Below are positions 19,164 through 27,453 of a stretch of 64,000 nt of DNA, one piece after another. Location of the stretch: the NCBI GenBank assembly GCA_903842345.1, contig CAIMLR010000004.1:62001-126000 (forward strand), in the 5' to 3' direction. Positions within the stretch are counted from its first letter, which is position 1; every line of letters begins with the position of its first letter. Under the pieces are notes generated by a model. It worked only from the letters and a program-made list of their open reading frames with translations. It was not told the DNA's origin and searched no databases. Both the position numbers and the translations under genes were made by a program. This DNA is from an uncultured Myxococcales bacterium (GTDB lineage: Bacteria; Myxococcota_A; UBA9042).

Positions 19164-19801
19164 GGCAAGCCTCCCGCGCCGCTGCCAAAGAGATCTTCAA
19201 TCGGCCGTCCAACGACGATCCGCGCCGTGCCGTTGTAGCCGACCTGCACCTGCACCGGATTGCCCAGCACCGTCCCGCCTTCCACCCGCGCAAGCTCAAT
19301 CACCACGTCGCCCGCGCCGAGCGTGCTGCCGATCGGCGGCGAATACGGGAGCGACAAGTCCGCGCGCAGCACGCGGCCGTCGGGCTTGATGCACAGGTGC
19401 GCCGTGTTATTGGCCAGATCCAGCGGCGCAAACCGGCTGATCTGCACGGGGCTGAGGTTCTTGGGATTGGTCGGCTTGTAGTTGATCGACCGGACTTTTT
19501 GCCCACCGATCCAGCTTGCACAGCCGGTGCCGGTGCCCTGCCACACGTCAAAAGCCAGCGGCGCGTTGTTGGACGTCCCGCCCAGCGTGATCACGTACGC
19601 GCGCCGGTTGGCCTGCGCCTGCGTGCGGGCGTAGTCAACGGACTGAATCAAGTCGTCGGCAGCCGCGCGGACGTTGTAGCTCCGCCACAGCGACATCACG
19701 CCCGGAATCGCCAGCCCCGCGAGCACGCTCAGGATCGCCAAGCCGACAAGCAGCTCGAGGAGCGTCGTCCCGCGTTCTGGATGTCGGACCTGCGTGTTCA
19801 T
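19160..19801 (-). CDS. fimT: Minor pilin FimT/FimU (GspH-like)
   Basis: 213 residues from the ATG at 19801. A longer frame to 19945 crosses the predicted sigma-54 promoter at 19848-19864, so the short start is preferred. The prepilin signal is PERGTTLLELLVGLAILSVL (cleavage after Gly, Glu at +5), followed by VMSLWRSYNVRAAADDLIQS, the pattern of FimT/GspH pseudopilins in which ARTQAQANRR comes next. The protein would be the base of the minor-pilin complex. First gene of the operon. Confidence 0.85.
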   Translation of the reverse strand: MNTQVRHPERGTTLLELLVGLAILSVLAGLAIPGVMSLWRSYNVRAAADDLIQSVDYARTQAQANRRAYVITLGGTSNNAPLAFDVWQGTGTGCASWIGGQKVRSINYKPTNPKNLSPVQISRFAPLDLANNTAHLCIKPDGRVLRADLSLPYSPPIGSTLGAGDVVIELARVEGGTVLGNPVQVQVGYNGTARIVVGRPIEDLFGSGAGGLP

Positions 19802-19847
19802 GGATCCCGTCGCCGCGCGCCTGCGCGTCCCTGCAAGCACTGTACAG

Positions 19848-19864
19848 AGCAAGTGCCGTGCCAG
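19848..19864 (-). promoter_or_regulatory. Sigma-54 (RpoN) promoter of the minor-pilin operon
   Basis: On the minus strand the sequence CTGGCACGGCACTTGCT matches the -24/-12 consensus YTGGCACGNNNNTTGCW at every fixed position, with the correct 10-base spacing between the GG and GC. The -12 end lies about 47 bases before the fimT start at 19801, leaving a 5' leader of roughly 35 bases. The site needs an enhancer-binding activator; in many bacteria pilin genes are controlled by RpoN with PilR. No activator gene is in the window. Confidence 0.75.
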
Positions 19865-19978
19865 AATGCCCGTATTGACGTTCTGACGCAAATTCATGGG
19901 CTTGTCATGCCGGACGCAGCGGTGAATACCGCAATTTTTGCGCACTTACGCGGCACTTTGCGGACTTCCCGGCGCGGT

Positions 19979-21238
19979 TCAGTCACCCAGGTCCGCGATA
20001 ACTTCGCCTTGCCACAGCGCTTCCAGCGTCTCGCGCGGCCGCACGACCGCCCACTGCGCGCCGCTCACCAGCACTTCCGCGGGGCGCGGGCGGCTGTTGT
20101 AGTTCGACGCCATCGCCATGCCGTATGCGCCAGCGCCAAAGACGCCGAGCAGTTCGTCCTCCTGCACTTCCGGCAAGGGCCGATCCACCGCGAGGAAGTC
20201 GCCCGACTCGCACACAGGACCGACGACGTCCACCGTCCGCAGCGGCCGATTCGCGTGCGTCGCAACGGGCTCAATCGCGTGATAGGCGTCGTACAGCGCG
20301 GGCCGAATCAGGTCGTTCATCGCGGCGTCGACGATGACGAACTCCTTGTCATCATGCTGCTTCTTGCCGATGACGCGGGTCAGCAGCAAGCCGGCGTTGC
20401 CGACAATCACGCGCCCGGGCTCGACGATGACGTGCAGCCCCGTGCCGGCAACAAGCGACTTGACGGTCTGGCCCCAGAGTTCCGGACTGGCCGGCTTCTC
20501 GTCGTCGTACGGAATGCCCAGGCCGCCGCCCACGTCGATGTGCTCCAGCGAGATGCCGTCCGTGCGCAAATCCGCCACAAGTTCAAGGACCTTGGCGATC
20601 GCTTCGGCGAACGGCGCGACTTCCAGGATCTGCGAACCAATGTGGCAATCGACGCCCACGACGCGCATGTGGTCGCTCGCGGCGGCCTGAAAATAGAGCG
20701 CGCGGGCATCCGGCATCGCGATGCCGAACTTGGACTCGCGCAGCCCCGTGGCGATGTACTTGTGGGTCTTGGGGTCGACGTCCGGATTCACACGCAGGCT
20801 GATGGGCGCGCGCACGCCCAGGTTCCGCGCGACGCGTTCGATGCGCGCAAGCTCGCCCGCGGACTCGACGTTCAGGCAATGGACGCCCGCCGCCAACGCC
20901 GCGGCGATCTCGTCGTCGCGCTTGCCAACGCCGGAGAAGACCGCCTTGGTGGCATCCCCGCCCGCAGCCTGAACGCGCCGCAGCTCGCCGAGCGACACGA
21001 TGTCAAATCCCGAACCGAGGCGGCCCAGCAGCGACAAGACCGCCAGATTGGAGCACGCCTTGACGGCATAGCAAATCGTGTGCGGCACGCCTGCAAGCGC
21101 CTGATCCACCGCGTGAAAATGCCGCGTGATGGTCGCCTGGGAGTAGACGTAAGTCGGCGTGCCGACCGCGGTCGCGAGCTGCGCCAAGGAGACGTCTTCA
21201 GCGAACAGTTCGCCGTTCTTCCGATTGAAATGATTCAC
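19979..21238 (-). CDS. lysA: Diaminopimelate decarboxylase LysA
   Basis: PLP enzyme that decarboxylates meso-diaminopimelate to lysine, the last step of lysine synthesis. A GTG at 21238 gives 419 residues, the family length, with the N-terminus VNHFNRKNGELFAEDVSLA; the frame is open further upstream, but that part does not match the family. ICYAVKACSN carries the PLP lysine (about K60), HIGSQI lies near the middle, GGGLGIPYDDE and EPGRVIVGNAG bind the phosphate, and CESGDFLA supplies the cysteine and glutamate at the dimer-interface active site. It lies 29 bases downstream of the outer-membrane protein gene and is probably read with it. The other lysine-pathway gene seen here, dapB, is 42 kb away. 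Confidence 0.95.
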   Translation of the reverse strand: MNHFNRKNGELFAEDVSLAQLATAVGTPTYVYSQATITRHFHAVDQALAGVPHTICYAVKACSNLAVLSLLGRLGSGFDIVSLGELRRVQAAGGDATKAVFSGVGKRDDEIAAALAAGVHCLNVESAGELARIERVARNLGVRAPISLRVNPDVDPKTHKYIATGLRESKFGIAMPDARALYFQAAASDHMRVVGVDCHIGSQILEVAPFAEAIAKVLELVADLRTDGISLEHIDVGGGLGIPYDDEKPASPELWGQTVKSLVAGTGLHVIVEPGRVIVGNAGLLLTRVIGKKQHDDKEFVIVDAAMNDLIRPALYDAYHAIEPVATHANRPLRTVDVVGPVCESGDFLAVDRPLPEVQEDELLGVFGAGAYGMAMASNYNSRPRPAEVLVSGAQWAVVRPRETLEALWQGEVIADLGD

Positions 21239-21267
21239 GTGTTTTTGACCCGGGACAGCCGCGCTGT

Positions 21268-23241
21268 CTAGAACATCAAGGACATGTGGCCCATGATGCG
21301 CCACGCGTTCTCCGGCACGATGACCTTGACGCCGTTGACGCTCGTGGTGCTGTCGACCTGCGCGCCGTACCAGCCGTTCTTCAGGTTGAACGCGTCGCCG
21401 GTGATGGCGTAGGCGAACGAGACCTGCGCGAGAAAGAGGCCCTTCTGGCCGAGGAAGCCGCGCGCGTCGAATTCCCAACCGATGTCGGAGCCGCCGCCGG
21501 GAGTGCCGGCCGCGTTCATGGCGATCGCCTTCATGACGGAAACGTCGACGCCGAGCTGCTGCGGCGAGTAGAACGGATAGGCGTTGAGCGAGAACGTCGG
21601 CTTGAAGTACATCGCGTTGGTGACGGCGCCGATGATGTCGCGGAACAGCAGGTTGTCGACGCGGTAGTTCTTGTGGAACTTGAACGCCGTGATGCTGTTG
21701 TTGGCCTTGCCGTCAGCGGTGGACAGCGTGCAGGACGCGTCGCCGGCGACCGGGTAGACGCCAAAGCAGCCGGTGTCGTCGCCGCTGGCGAGGCCGGTTT
21801 CAAAGTACACGCCGATGCCTTCATTCTGGTACGCGGACTTGAGCGCGCCGCCGTACATGCTGATGTCGCGGACCTTGGCGGTGCTGCCGACGAGCGTGTT
21901 GGCGTCGTCAACGTGACCGGTCAGCATCGCCGCTTCCAGTTCAATGACGAGGCGGCGGGAAAACGCGATGCGCTTCTCAAAGCGGAGCCACAAGTCACCG
22001 GAAAACGCCGTGGCGCCGCGCGGCATGAGCTGGTTGGACTTGCCCTTGAGCGCGTCGTTCAACGTCAAGTCGGACGTTGAGGAGTTGCTGGCGAGGTCGT
22101 TGGTCTGCGAGCGGTACATCGCGTAGACGCCCCAGTCAAAGACCGACTCGTGGTTGTCGAGCAACGCGGCCTTGCGCGCGTCCACTTCCGTCGGCGTCAT
22201 CGGCTTGGAGAAAATGGAGATCGACGCCTGACGCACGTCGTCGGATTCTTCCATGTCGCGCGCCTGGCCGTCGGGGCGCGTCGTGTCGATGGCCGTCATG
22301 CCCTGCGACGCAAAGTCGTACGCCAGCGCGACGTAAGCCGGGCCGATCTTGGTGACAAACGCGATGCGATCCGCGTAGCTGGCAAAGTCAGCGTCGTAGC
22401 CGGCGCCTTCCCACGTCTGGCGCGGGCCGCCGTAGTATTCCGTCGGGCGACCGCCGTCCCAGCCATCGCCGCCGCCGCCGTTGGCAAAGATGCCAAGGCC
22501 CCAGTTGGACGCCTGCCGACCGACGCGCAGGACGCCGAGCATCGTCTTCCATTCGGCGTACGCTTCTTTGACCGCGATGACGCCGGGACGCATCGACGTG
22601 CTGAACGCGACGAGCGGGACGTCCGGACGCTGCAGCGCGCCGGCGTAGTCCGGATTGCTGCCCATCACGTAGTTGTCCATGATGTCGAACGTCGTGAAAA
22701 TGCGAATGGTGTCGCTCACGTGGATGGTCGGCGCGAAGCGGATGCGCATGTTGGCGCCCGCGAGGGTCGATTCCGCGGCGGCCTTGCCGACCTGCGCAGC
22801 GTATTGCGAGCCGGCGTTGTTGGACGGCCAGAGGGAGAGCGGCGGCAAGATGGCGCTCGTCGTGACGACCTTGTTGCTCTGCGTCGCGTTGACGGCGGCT
22901 TGGCCCAGATGGCCATTGCTGATCAGGTCCGGGCGAAAGCGGAAGTAGCCGTGGTAGTCGACGTACGGATAGGTCGGCGCAGGCGGCGCGGCCGGGACGT
23001 CCCACGTGGTACCGCTCGACGTCGTCGTGGCCGCCGGCGTGCCCGCGTCCATCTGGTCGAGCAGCGAACCCGTGGCGGGCGTCGTCGCAGCCGGAACCGC
23101 GACGGCAGCCGGCGCGTCATCGGCAAACGCCGCGGTGCCATACAGCAAGCCCGCAGCTGCGAGCGCAGCGCGCGCGGCGTACGCCCAGCGATTGGCGACG
23201 CCACAAGTTTCAGTTCGTTCGTTTGCGTGCAATGCTACCAC
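21268..23241 (-). CDS. Outer-membrane beta-barrel protein, myxobacterial family (TIGR04551-like)
   Basis: About 657 residues from the GTG at 23241, chosen because GGGGAGGG lies 5 bases upstream. The signal peptide (ARAALAAAGLLYGTAAFA) is followed by an Ala/Pro/Thr-rich stretch to about residue 85, then YPYVDYHGYFRFRPDLI and alternating strands rich in Tyr, Phe and Trp, ending in a terminal Phe (GHMSLMF), as expected of a barrel. Segments such as AYAEWKTMLGVLRVGRQA and WGLGIFANGGGG resemble the myxobacterial family known as TIGR04551; that family label is from memory and not checked. It has no plug domain, so it is not a TonB receptor. It is divergent from the cysteine desulfurase gene and shares an 80-base gap with it. 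Confidence 0.75.
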   Translation of the reverse strand: MVALHANERTETCGVANRWAYAARAALAAAGLLYGTAAFADDAPAAVAVPAATTPATGSLLDQMDAGTPAATTTSSGTTWDVPAAPPAPTYPYVDYHGYFRFRPDLISNGHLGQAAVNATQSNKVVTTSAILPPLSLWPSNNAGSQYAAQVGKAAAESTLAGANMRIRFAPTIHVSDTIRIFTTFDIMDNYVMGSNPDYAGALQRPDVPLVAFSTSMRPGVIAVKEAYAEWKTMLGVLRVGRQASNWGLGIFANGGGGDGWDGGRPTEYYGGPRQTWEGAGYDADFASYADRIAFVTKIGPAYVALAYDFASQGMTAIDTTRPDGQARDMEESDDVRQASISIFSKPMTPTEVDARKAALLDNHESVFDWGVYAMYRSQTNDLASNSSTSDLTLNDALKGKSNQLMPRGATAFSGDLWLRFEKRIAFSRRLVIELEAAMLTGHVDDANTLVGSTAKVRDISMYGGALKSAYQNEGIGVYFETGLASGDDTGCFGVYPVAGDASCTLSTADGKANNSITAFKFHKNYRVDNLLFRDIIGAVTNAMYFKPTFSLNAYPFYSPQQLGVDVSVMKAIAMNAAGTPGGGSDIGWEFDARGFLGQKGLFLAQVSFAYAITGDAFNLKNGWYGAQVDSTTSVNGVKVIVPENAWRIMGHMSLMF

Positions 23242-23246
23242 GGTTG

Positions 23247-23254
23247 CCCTCCCC
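23247..23254 (-). promoter_or_regulatory. Strong ribosome-binding site deciding a GTG start
   Basis: On the minus strand GGGGAGGG stands 5 bases before the GTG at 23241. It supports starting the outer-membrane protein there instead of at the open ATG at 23304, which lacks a comparable site and would put 21 unrelated residues ahead of the signal peptide. Confidence 0.6.
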
Positions 23255-23321
23255 GTTTTGGCCGGGGCGGCATTTGACGACGACTGGCCGTTCCCGTCAA
23301 CCAACCAAGGCGAAGTTGCAG

Positions 23322-24473
23322 ATGATTGACCTGGACGCCAACGCGACGACCCCGCTCAGCCCGCAAGCGCGCGCGGCGATCACTGCTGCGATGGCGCTGG
23401 AATTGGGCAACCCGTCGTCGTTGCACGCCCGCGGTCAGGCGGCGCGCGCGTTGTTGGAGCAGGCGCGCAAGGCGGTCCTGACGTCAGTGGGCGGCGCGGG
23501 CGGCAAGATCGTGTTCACGAGCGGTGCGACGGAGGCCAATGCCCTGGCGTGGCACGGCGTCCTGACTGCGCCCTGGACGCCCTTGCCGGTGCGCATCGTG
23601 ACGAGCGCCGTTGAGCATCCGTCGATCGGCGCGCTTGTGAAGGCGCTGCGGCTGCGCGGCGTGGAAATCGTGGAAGTGCCGGTCGACGCCGCGGGCCAGT
23701 TGGATGGCGCGGCCTACGCCGCGGCGCTCCAGCAACCGACGACGCTTGTCAGCCTGATGGCCGTGCAGAACGAGCTGGGCGGCATCTACCCGATCGCCGA
23801 TTTGGCCGCGCGCGCGCACGCCGTCGGCGCGGTTTTCCACTGCGACGCGACCCAGGCGCCGGGACGGGTTGCACTGGACCTGAACGCGCTGGGTGTCGAC
23901 CTCGCGAGCCTGTCAGCGCACAAGGCGGGCGGTCCGGCGGGAATTGGCGCGCTCTGGTTGCGTCGCGGGCAACGCCTGCAGCCGCTTGTCGCGGGGCATC
24001 AGGAAGACGGCCTGCGCGGCGGCACGGAGAACCTGCTCGGCGCGATCGGCATGGCGGCAGCCTTTGGGATGCTGCCGGAGCGGCTGGCGGCGATGCCGAG
24101 GCTCCGGCAACTGCGCGATCACCTGTGGCAAGGGTTGCAGGCCACGGGGCAGGTTGCGCGCAATGGCGACGTCCCGCCGCACCTGGAGACGGGCCACGTG
24201 CTGAACGTCGCGTGGGCGGGGGTTGACGGCGCGCGGCTGGTGCGGGCGCTGGATCTCGAGCACGTCTGCGTGTCCTCGGGCGCGGCTTGCGCGTCCGGCA
24301 CGCAGGAGCCTTCCCACGTGCTGCTGGCCTGCGGGCAGACGGCGATGCAAGCGCGCGGCGGGCTGCGTTTCTCCTTGGGCCCCCAGACGACGCTTGGGGA
24401 AATCGACCGGGTCATCCAACTCCTGCCGAGCCTCTTGCCACGCGTCCGCGGTCCGCATCTGCGCCAGTTGTGA
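23322..24473 (+). CDS. Cysteine desulfurase (IscS/NifS family)
   Basis: PLP enzyme that takes sulfur from cysteine and passes it on as a persulfide. The start at 23322 gives 383 residues beginning MIDLDANATTPLSP, the family start; the longer frame to 23223 runs into the divergent promoter region. The PLP lysine is K201 in LSAHKAGGPAG and the persulfide cysteine is C323 in SSGAACASGTQEPS, both in the expected spacing. mnmA lies 114 bases downstream, which points to a sulfur donor for tRNA thiolation, though the same enzyme may also serve Fe-S assembly (no iscU here). IscS and NifS cannot be told apart with certainty. Confidence 0.92.
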   Translation: MIDLDANATTPLSPQARAAITAAMALELGNPSSLHARGQAARALLEQARKAVLTSVGGAGGKIVFTSGATEANALAWHGVLTAPWTPLPVRIVTSAVEHPSIGALVKALRLRGVEIVEVPVDAAGQLDGAAYAAALQQPTTLVSLMAVQNELGGIYPIADLAARAHAVGAVFHCDATQAPGRVALDLNALGVDLASLSAHKAGGPAGIGALWLRRGQRLQPLVAGHQEDGLRGGTENLLGAIGMAAAFGMLPERLAAMPRLRQLRDHLWQGLQATGQVARNGDVPPHLETGHVLNVAWAGVDGARLVRALDLEHVCVSSGAACASGTQEPSHVLLACGQTAMQARGGLRFSLGPQTTLGEIDRVIQLLPSLLPRVRGPHLRQL

Positions 24474-24515
24474 CCGAATCGTTGCCGCGCACGCCAGCGT
24501 CGCGACGCGTTTGCG

Positions 24516-24543
24516 TTGCGTGAGCGGCGGGGTGTGGTACCCT
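24516..24543 (+). promoter_or_regulatory. Candidate promoter of mnmA-rnc
   Basis: TTGCGT at 24516-24521 and TACCCT at 24538-24543 are separated by 16 bases, and TGG directly before the -10 gives an extended TGn motif. Transcription would begin near 24550, before the mnmA start. The -10 hexamer is only three of six to consensus, but fits the GC-rich pattern seen at other genes here. Confidence 0.3.
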
Positions 24544-24587
24544 GCGGGAGACCGTTCATTCTTTGCCGCGGTCCTTTTTCCGTCCCC

Positions 24588-25838
24588 ATGCGGGCGACGT
24601 TCGCACTGATGACCCTTTGTGCCCTGCCCCAAACGCCGCGTCCTTGGACCGATCTGCTCGCAGAAGCGGGCGACACACGCGCGCCCGCTGAAGTCGTCGC
24701 TGAGATGCGCGCCGTGATGCGCTTGCCGGTTGGCGCCCGCGTCGCCGTGGCCATGTCCGGTGGTGTCGATTCCAGCGCCGTCGCCGCGCTCCTCGTTGAA
24801 GCTGGCTATGAAGTCTTTGGCTTGACCGCGCGCTTGTACGACGTCGATCCCGCGATGATCGGCCGCGCCGGCACCTGCTGCGCACCGGAAGACGCCCGCG
24901 ATGCCCGCTCCGTGGCCTGGTCCCTCGGCATTCGCCATTACACGCTCGATGAACGCGAAGTCTTTGCCCGTGCGGTCATCGATCGCTTCGTCGCCGACTA
25001 CGATCGCGGGGACACGCCCAATCCGTGTGTCGAATGCAACCGCACGCTCAAGTTTGAAGTGCTGGTGCAGGAAGCGCGCGCGCTCGGCGCCCAGGCGCTG
25101 GCGACCGGTCACTACGCGTGCCTCGATCTGGACGCCGACGGCCAGCCGGAGCTGCGGCGCGGCGCCGATCCGCAGAAGGATCAGTCGTATTTCCTCCATC
25201 CGTTGACCGCCGATGTCGGCGCTTTTGTGCGCTTTCCGCTCGGTTCCTGGCACAAGACGCAGGTCCGGGGCCACGCGGCGCGCTTGGGCGTTCCAACTGC
25301 CGAAAAGCGCGAGTCGATGGACGTCTGCTTCGTCGCTGCGAGCACGCCGCGCGACTTCGTCGCTGGCCAACGCGGCGCACGGCCTGGCGCCATCGTCGAT
25401 CTTGCCGGCACTCAGCTGGGACGTCACGCCGGCATCGCCGGGTTCGCGGTCGGCCAACGTCACGGGCTTGGCCTGCCGCCGCAAAAGCCGGAGGCTTCGC
25501 CGCTTTTCGTTGTCGACAAGCGCCCCGACGGCACGATCGTCGTGGGGCCGCATGAAGCGCTGCGGGCGACGCGGGTGCAACTGCGCAATCTGTCGTGGAT
25601 CGGCGCGCCGCCAGCGGTGGGAACGGAATTGGGCCTGCAAGTGCGCCATCGTGGCAAGCCCGTGGCGGCGCGCATTCAGGAATCGGCGGACGGCGTGGTG
25701 ACGTTGACCGTGCTGGGCGAACTGTTTGCCGCAGGTCGCGGCCAGAGCGGCGTACTTTATGACGGCGATCGCGTCCTCGGTGGCGGCATCATCGCCGCTG
25801 CCACACAAGTCAGCGGCGAAACTGAGGCGGTAGCATGA
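24588..25838 (+). CDS. mnmA: tRNA 2-thiouridylase MnmA
   Basis: ATP-dependent enzyme that puts sulfur on uridine 34 of tRNA-Lys, -Glu and -Gln. 416 residues from the ATG at 24588; the ATG at 24609 would give 409 and cannot be excluded. The PP-loop SGGVDSS is at residues 57-63. The two catalytic cysteines are C147 in NPCVECN and C247 in MDVCFVA. GHYACLDLD and KDQSYFLH are the usual tRNA-binding motifs. The cysteine desulfurase upstream is the natural sulfur source, and the tRNA-Lys(TTT) and tRNA-Glu(TTC) genes 1.3 kb downstream encode two of its substrates. Its stop overlaps the rnc start as ATGA. Confidence 0.95.
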   Translation: MRATFALMTLCALPQTPRPWTDLLAEAGDTRAPAEVVAEMRAVMRLPVGARVAVAMSGGVDSSAVAALLVEAGYEVFGLTARLYDVDPAMIGRAGTCCAPEDARDARSVAWSLGIRHYTLDEREVFARAVIDRFVADYDRGDTPNPCVECNRTLKFEVLVQEARALGAQALATGHYACLDLDADGQPELRRGADPQKDQSYFLHPLTADVGAFVRFPLGSWHKTQVRGHAARLGVPTAEKRESMDVCFVAASTPRDFVAGQRGARPGAIVDLAGTQLGRHAGIAGFAVGQRHGLGLPPQKPEASPLFVVDKRPDGTIVVGPHEALRATRVQLRNLSWIGAPPAVGTELGLQVRHRGKPVAARIQESADGVVTLTVLGELFAAGRGQSGVLYDGDRVLGGGIIAAATQVSGETEAVA

Positions 25839-26650
25839 ACGACGACCGGACGATGACGCATCGCGAGCGCCGGCTCTCCCGCCCGGCCATCGCGATCCAC
25901 GACTATCTGGCGGGCATCGGCGCGCTGGCGCCCCGCTTGGGCCACGGTTTTTCGGACACGGACTTGCTTGTGACTGCGGTGACGCATCCTTCCTGGCGCA
26001 ATGAAAATGCCCCGGGCGGCGAGGACAACCAGCGGCTTGAGTTCCTCGGTGACGCTGTGCTGGGTCTGACGATCACGCAGGAACTGGTGCAGCGGCTGCC
26101 CGAGCGCAAGGAAGGCGAGCTGACGGTGATGAAGTCCCAGCTTGTGCGCGAGTCGAGTTTGGCGGTCATCGCCGAGCGGCTGGGCGTGGGCTTGGCGCTG
26201 AAACTGGGACGCGGCGAGGACCAAACCGGCGGACGCCACCGGCCGTCGGTGCTCGCAGACGCGATGGAAGCGCTGATCGGGGCGGTCTTCCTGGATGGCG
26301 GCTACGACGCGGCGCGCGAAGTTGTGATGCGGCTGTTCGGCGAAGCGATCGAGCTGATGATCGAACAGTTGCAGCAGACTGACAGCCTGGATCCAGGCGC
26401 GCTCTCGGCCAATACGGCGAATTGGAAGACGGCTGTGCAGGAGCTGCTGCAGCGCGCCGGCCTGCATCCCCCGATCTACACGCTGGAAGGCGAGGAAGGC
26501 CCCGTGCACCTGCGCAAGTTCCGCGTGGCGGCGGTTGCGCGCCTGGGCGAGACGCTGCTGACCGCGCACGGCGAGGGCGGCAGCAAAAAGATCGCCGAGC
26601 ACGACGCTGCGGCTGAGCTGTACCGGCAATTGCACGAGCGGATTACCTAG
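25835..26650 (+). CDS. rnc: Ribonuclease III
   Basis: Double-strand-specific endoribonuclease that processes ribosomal RNA and structured mRNAs. 271 residues, slightly long because of an N-terminal extension (about 20 residues). The signature NQRLEFLGDAVLGL holds E69 and D73, and DAMEALIGAVFLDGGY holds D142 and E145, the four metal ligands. The double-stranded RNA-binding domain covers about residues 193-267: WKTAVQELLQRAG to GGSKKIAEHDAAAE. It overlaps mnmA by 4 bases (ATGA). Confidence 0.95.
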   Translation: MNDDRTMTHRERRLSRPAIAIHDYLAGIGALAPRLGHGFSDTDLLVTAVTHPSWRNENAPGGEDNQRLEFLGDAVLGLTITQELVQRLPERKEGELTVMKSQLVRESSLAVIAERLGVGLALKLGRGEDQTGGRHRPSVLADAMEALIGAVFLDGGYDAAREVVMRLFGEAIELMIEQLQQTDSLDPGALSANTANWKTAVQELLQRAGLHPPIYTLEGEEGPVHLRKFRVAAVARLGETLLTAHGEGGSKKIAEHDAAAELYRQLHERIT

Positions 26651-26665
26651 CGCTGACAGCCGGTT

Positions 26666-26675
26666 GTGTTATGAT
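26666..26675 (+). promoter_or_regulatory. Extended -10 promoter of tatA
   Basis: The sequence TGTTATGAT (26667-26675) is an extended -10: TG, one base, then TATGAT (five of six to consensus). There is no good -35 at the correct distance, which is acceptable for extended -10 promoters. It lies about 128 bases before the tatA start at 26803 and just after the rnc stop. Confidence 0.4.
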
Positions 26676-26802
26676 GAAGGCACGGGTGTGTGGGCCGACA
26701 GCCGGTCCCCATGTCCGCAACGCCGGTAGAGGATTCATGTTCGGCATCGTTTCTACAGGAATCACGCTAACAGAGCGCGGGACGCTCGGCTTGGAGCACG
26801 CC

Positions 26803-27009
26803 ATGTTGGGCACCACAGAACTGCTTGTTATCTTTGGCATCATCGTCGTCATGTTCGGCGCCACCAAGCTGCCGCAGCTCGGCAAGGGCATGGGCGAGGC
26901 CATTGGCAACTTCAAGAAAGCCCAGCGCGACGCTGAGCGCGAGATCTCCCAGAGCGGCGAGATCGATGCAACGCCGAAGCTCGATCGCGACCAGGAACAC
27001 AAGTCCTGA
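26803..27009 (+). CDS. tatA: Sec-independent translocase subunit TatA
   Basis: 68-residue TatA/E-family protein. The start at 26803 has GGAG 7-10 bases upstream; the open frame from 26671 has no such site. The N-terminus MLGTTELLVIFGIIVVMFGATKLPQLGKGMG is classic: a single membrane helix (about residues 3-20), the hinge FGATKLPQLGKG with the family-specific Lys-Leu-Pro, then an amphipathic helix (about 24-42) and an acidic tail. TatA forms the pore for folded proteins with twin-arginine signals. tatB and tatC are not next to it. The short leader and solitary position are usual in this group. Confidence 0.92.
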   Translation: MLGTTELLVIFGIIVVMFGATKLPQLGKGMGEAIGNFKKAQRDAEREISQSGEIDATPKLDRDQEHKS

Positions 27010-27042
27010 GCCAAGGACTGCGAACTCTTCGGCCGCGGCTGC

Positions 27043-27071
27043 TTGACCGGAAGGCGCAATGTCTCTAGACT
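27043..27071 (+). promoter_or_regulatory. Promoter of the tRNA-Lys / tRNA-Glu pair
   Basis: TTGACC (27043-27048, five of six) and TAGACT (27066-27071, four of six) are separated by exactly 17 bases. Transcription would start near 27078, about 65 bases before tRNA-Lys. The gap has no other clear signal and tatA ends at 27009. Confidence 0.55.
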
Positions 27072-27143
27072 CCGCCGGCCGTTCGCCGAGCGCGAGCGGC
27101 GCGAGTCCAAGTCGGTGCCACAAGCAGCCGCTTGCGTCGCAGC

Positions 27144-27216
27144 GAGCCGGTAGCTCAGCCGGTAGAGCAGCAGACTTTTAATCTGTTGGTCGAGGGTTCG
27201 AACCCCTCCCGGCTCA
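27144..27216 (+). tRNA. tRNA-Lys (anticodon TTT)
   Basis: Complete cloverleaf: acceptor arms GAGCCGG and CCGGCTC, D arm from 27153, anticodon stem GCAGA/TCTGT with loop CTTTTAA carrying TTT, and T arm GAGGG...TTCGAAC...CCCTC. The discriminator is A at 27216. The next bases are CCG, so the CCA tail must be added after transcription. Confidence 0.97.
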
Positions 27217-27250
27217 CCGTTCCAAAGTTATTGTTTCTGTTCGTCCCGAC

Positions 27251-27327
27251 GACCCCATCGTCTAACCAGGTTAGGACACCGGCCTTTCACGCCGTTAACG
27301 CGGGTTCAAATCCCGCTGGGGTCACCA
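27251..27327 (+). tRNA. tRNA-Glu (anticodon TTC)
   Basis: Cloverleaf with acceptor arms GACCCCA and TGGGGTC, anticodon stem CGGCC/... with loop bearing TTC, and T arm GCGGG...TTCAAAT...CCCGC. The mature body is 27251-27324; an encoded CCA follows at 27325-27327. It lies 34 bases after tRNA-Lys and is followed by a terminator. Confidence 0.97.
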
Positions 27328-27345
27328 AAACCAAGCAAGTAAGCC

Positions 27346-27384
27346 AACACGGTCCAGGTTCGCCTGGGCCGTGTTCGCGTTTTT
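27346..27384 (+). terminator. Rho-independent terminator after tRNA-Glu
   Basis: AACACGG-TCCAGG and CCTGGG-CCGTGTT pair perfectly (one G-T), closed by a TTCG tetraloop, and the stem is followed by CGCG and a run of five T (27380-27384). This is the only clean intrinsic terminator with a T tract that I found in the window. Confidence 0.85.
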
Positions 27385-27453
27385 GCCCGCACCGCCGAAG
27401 CAGAGCTGCTGACAGCTCCCGCTCCTGTCGAGGATGTGGCGCATGAAGGGGCG

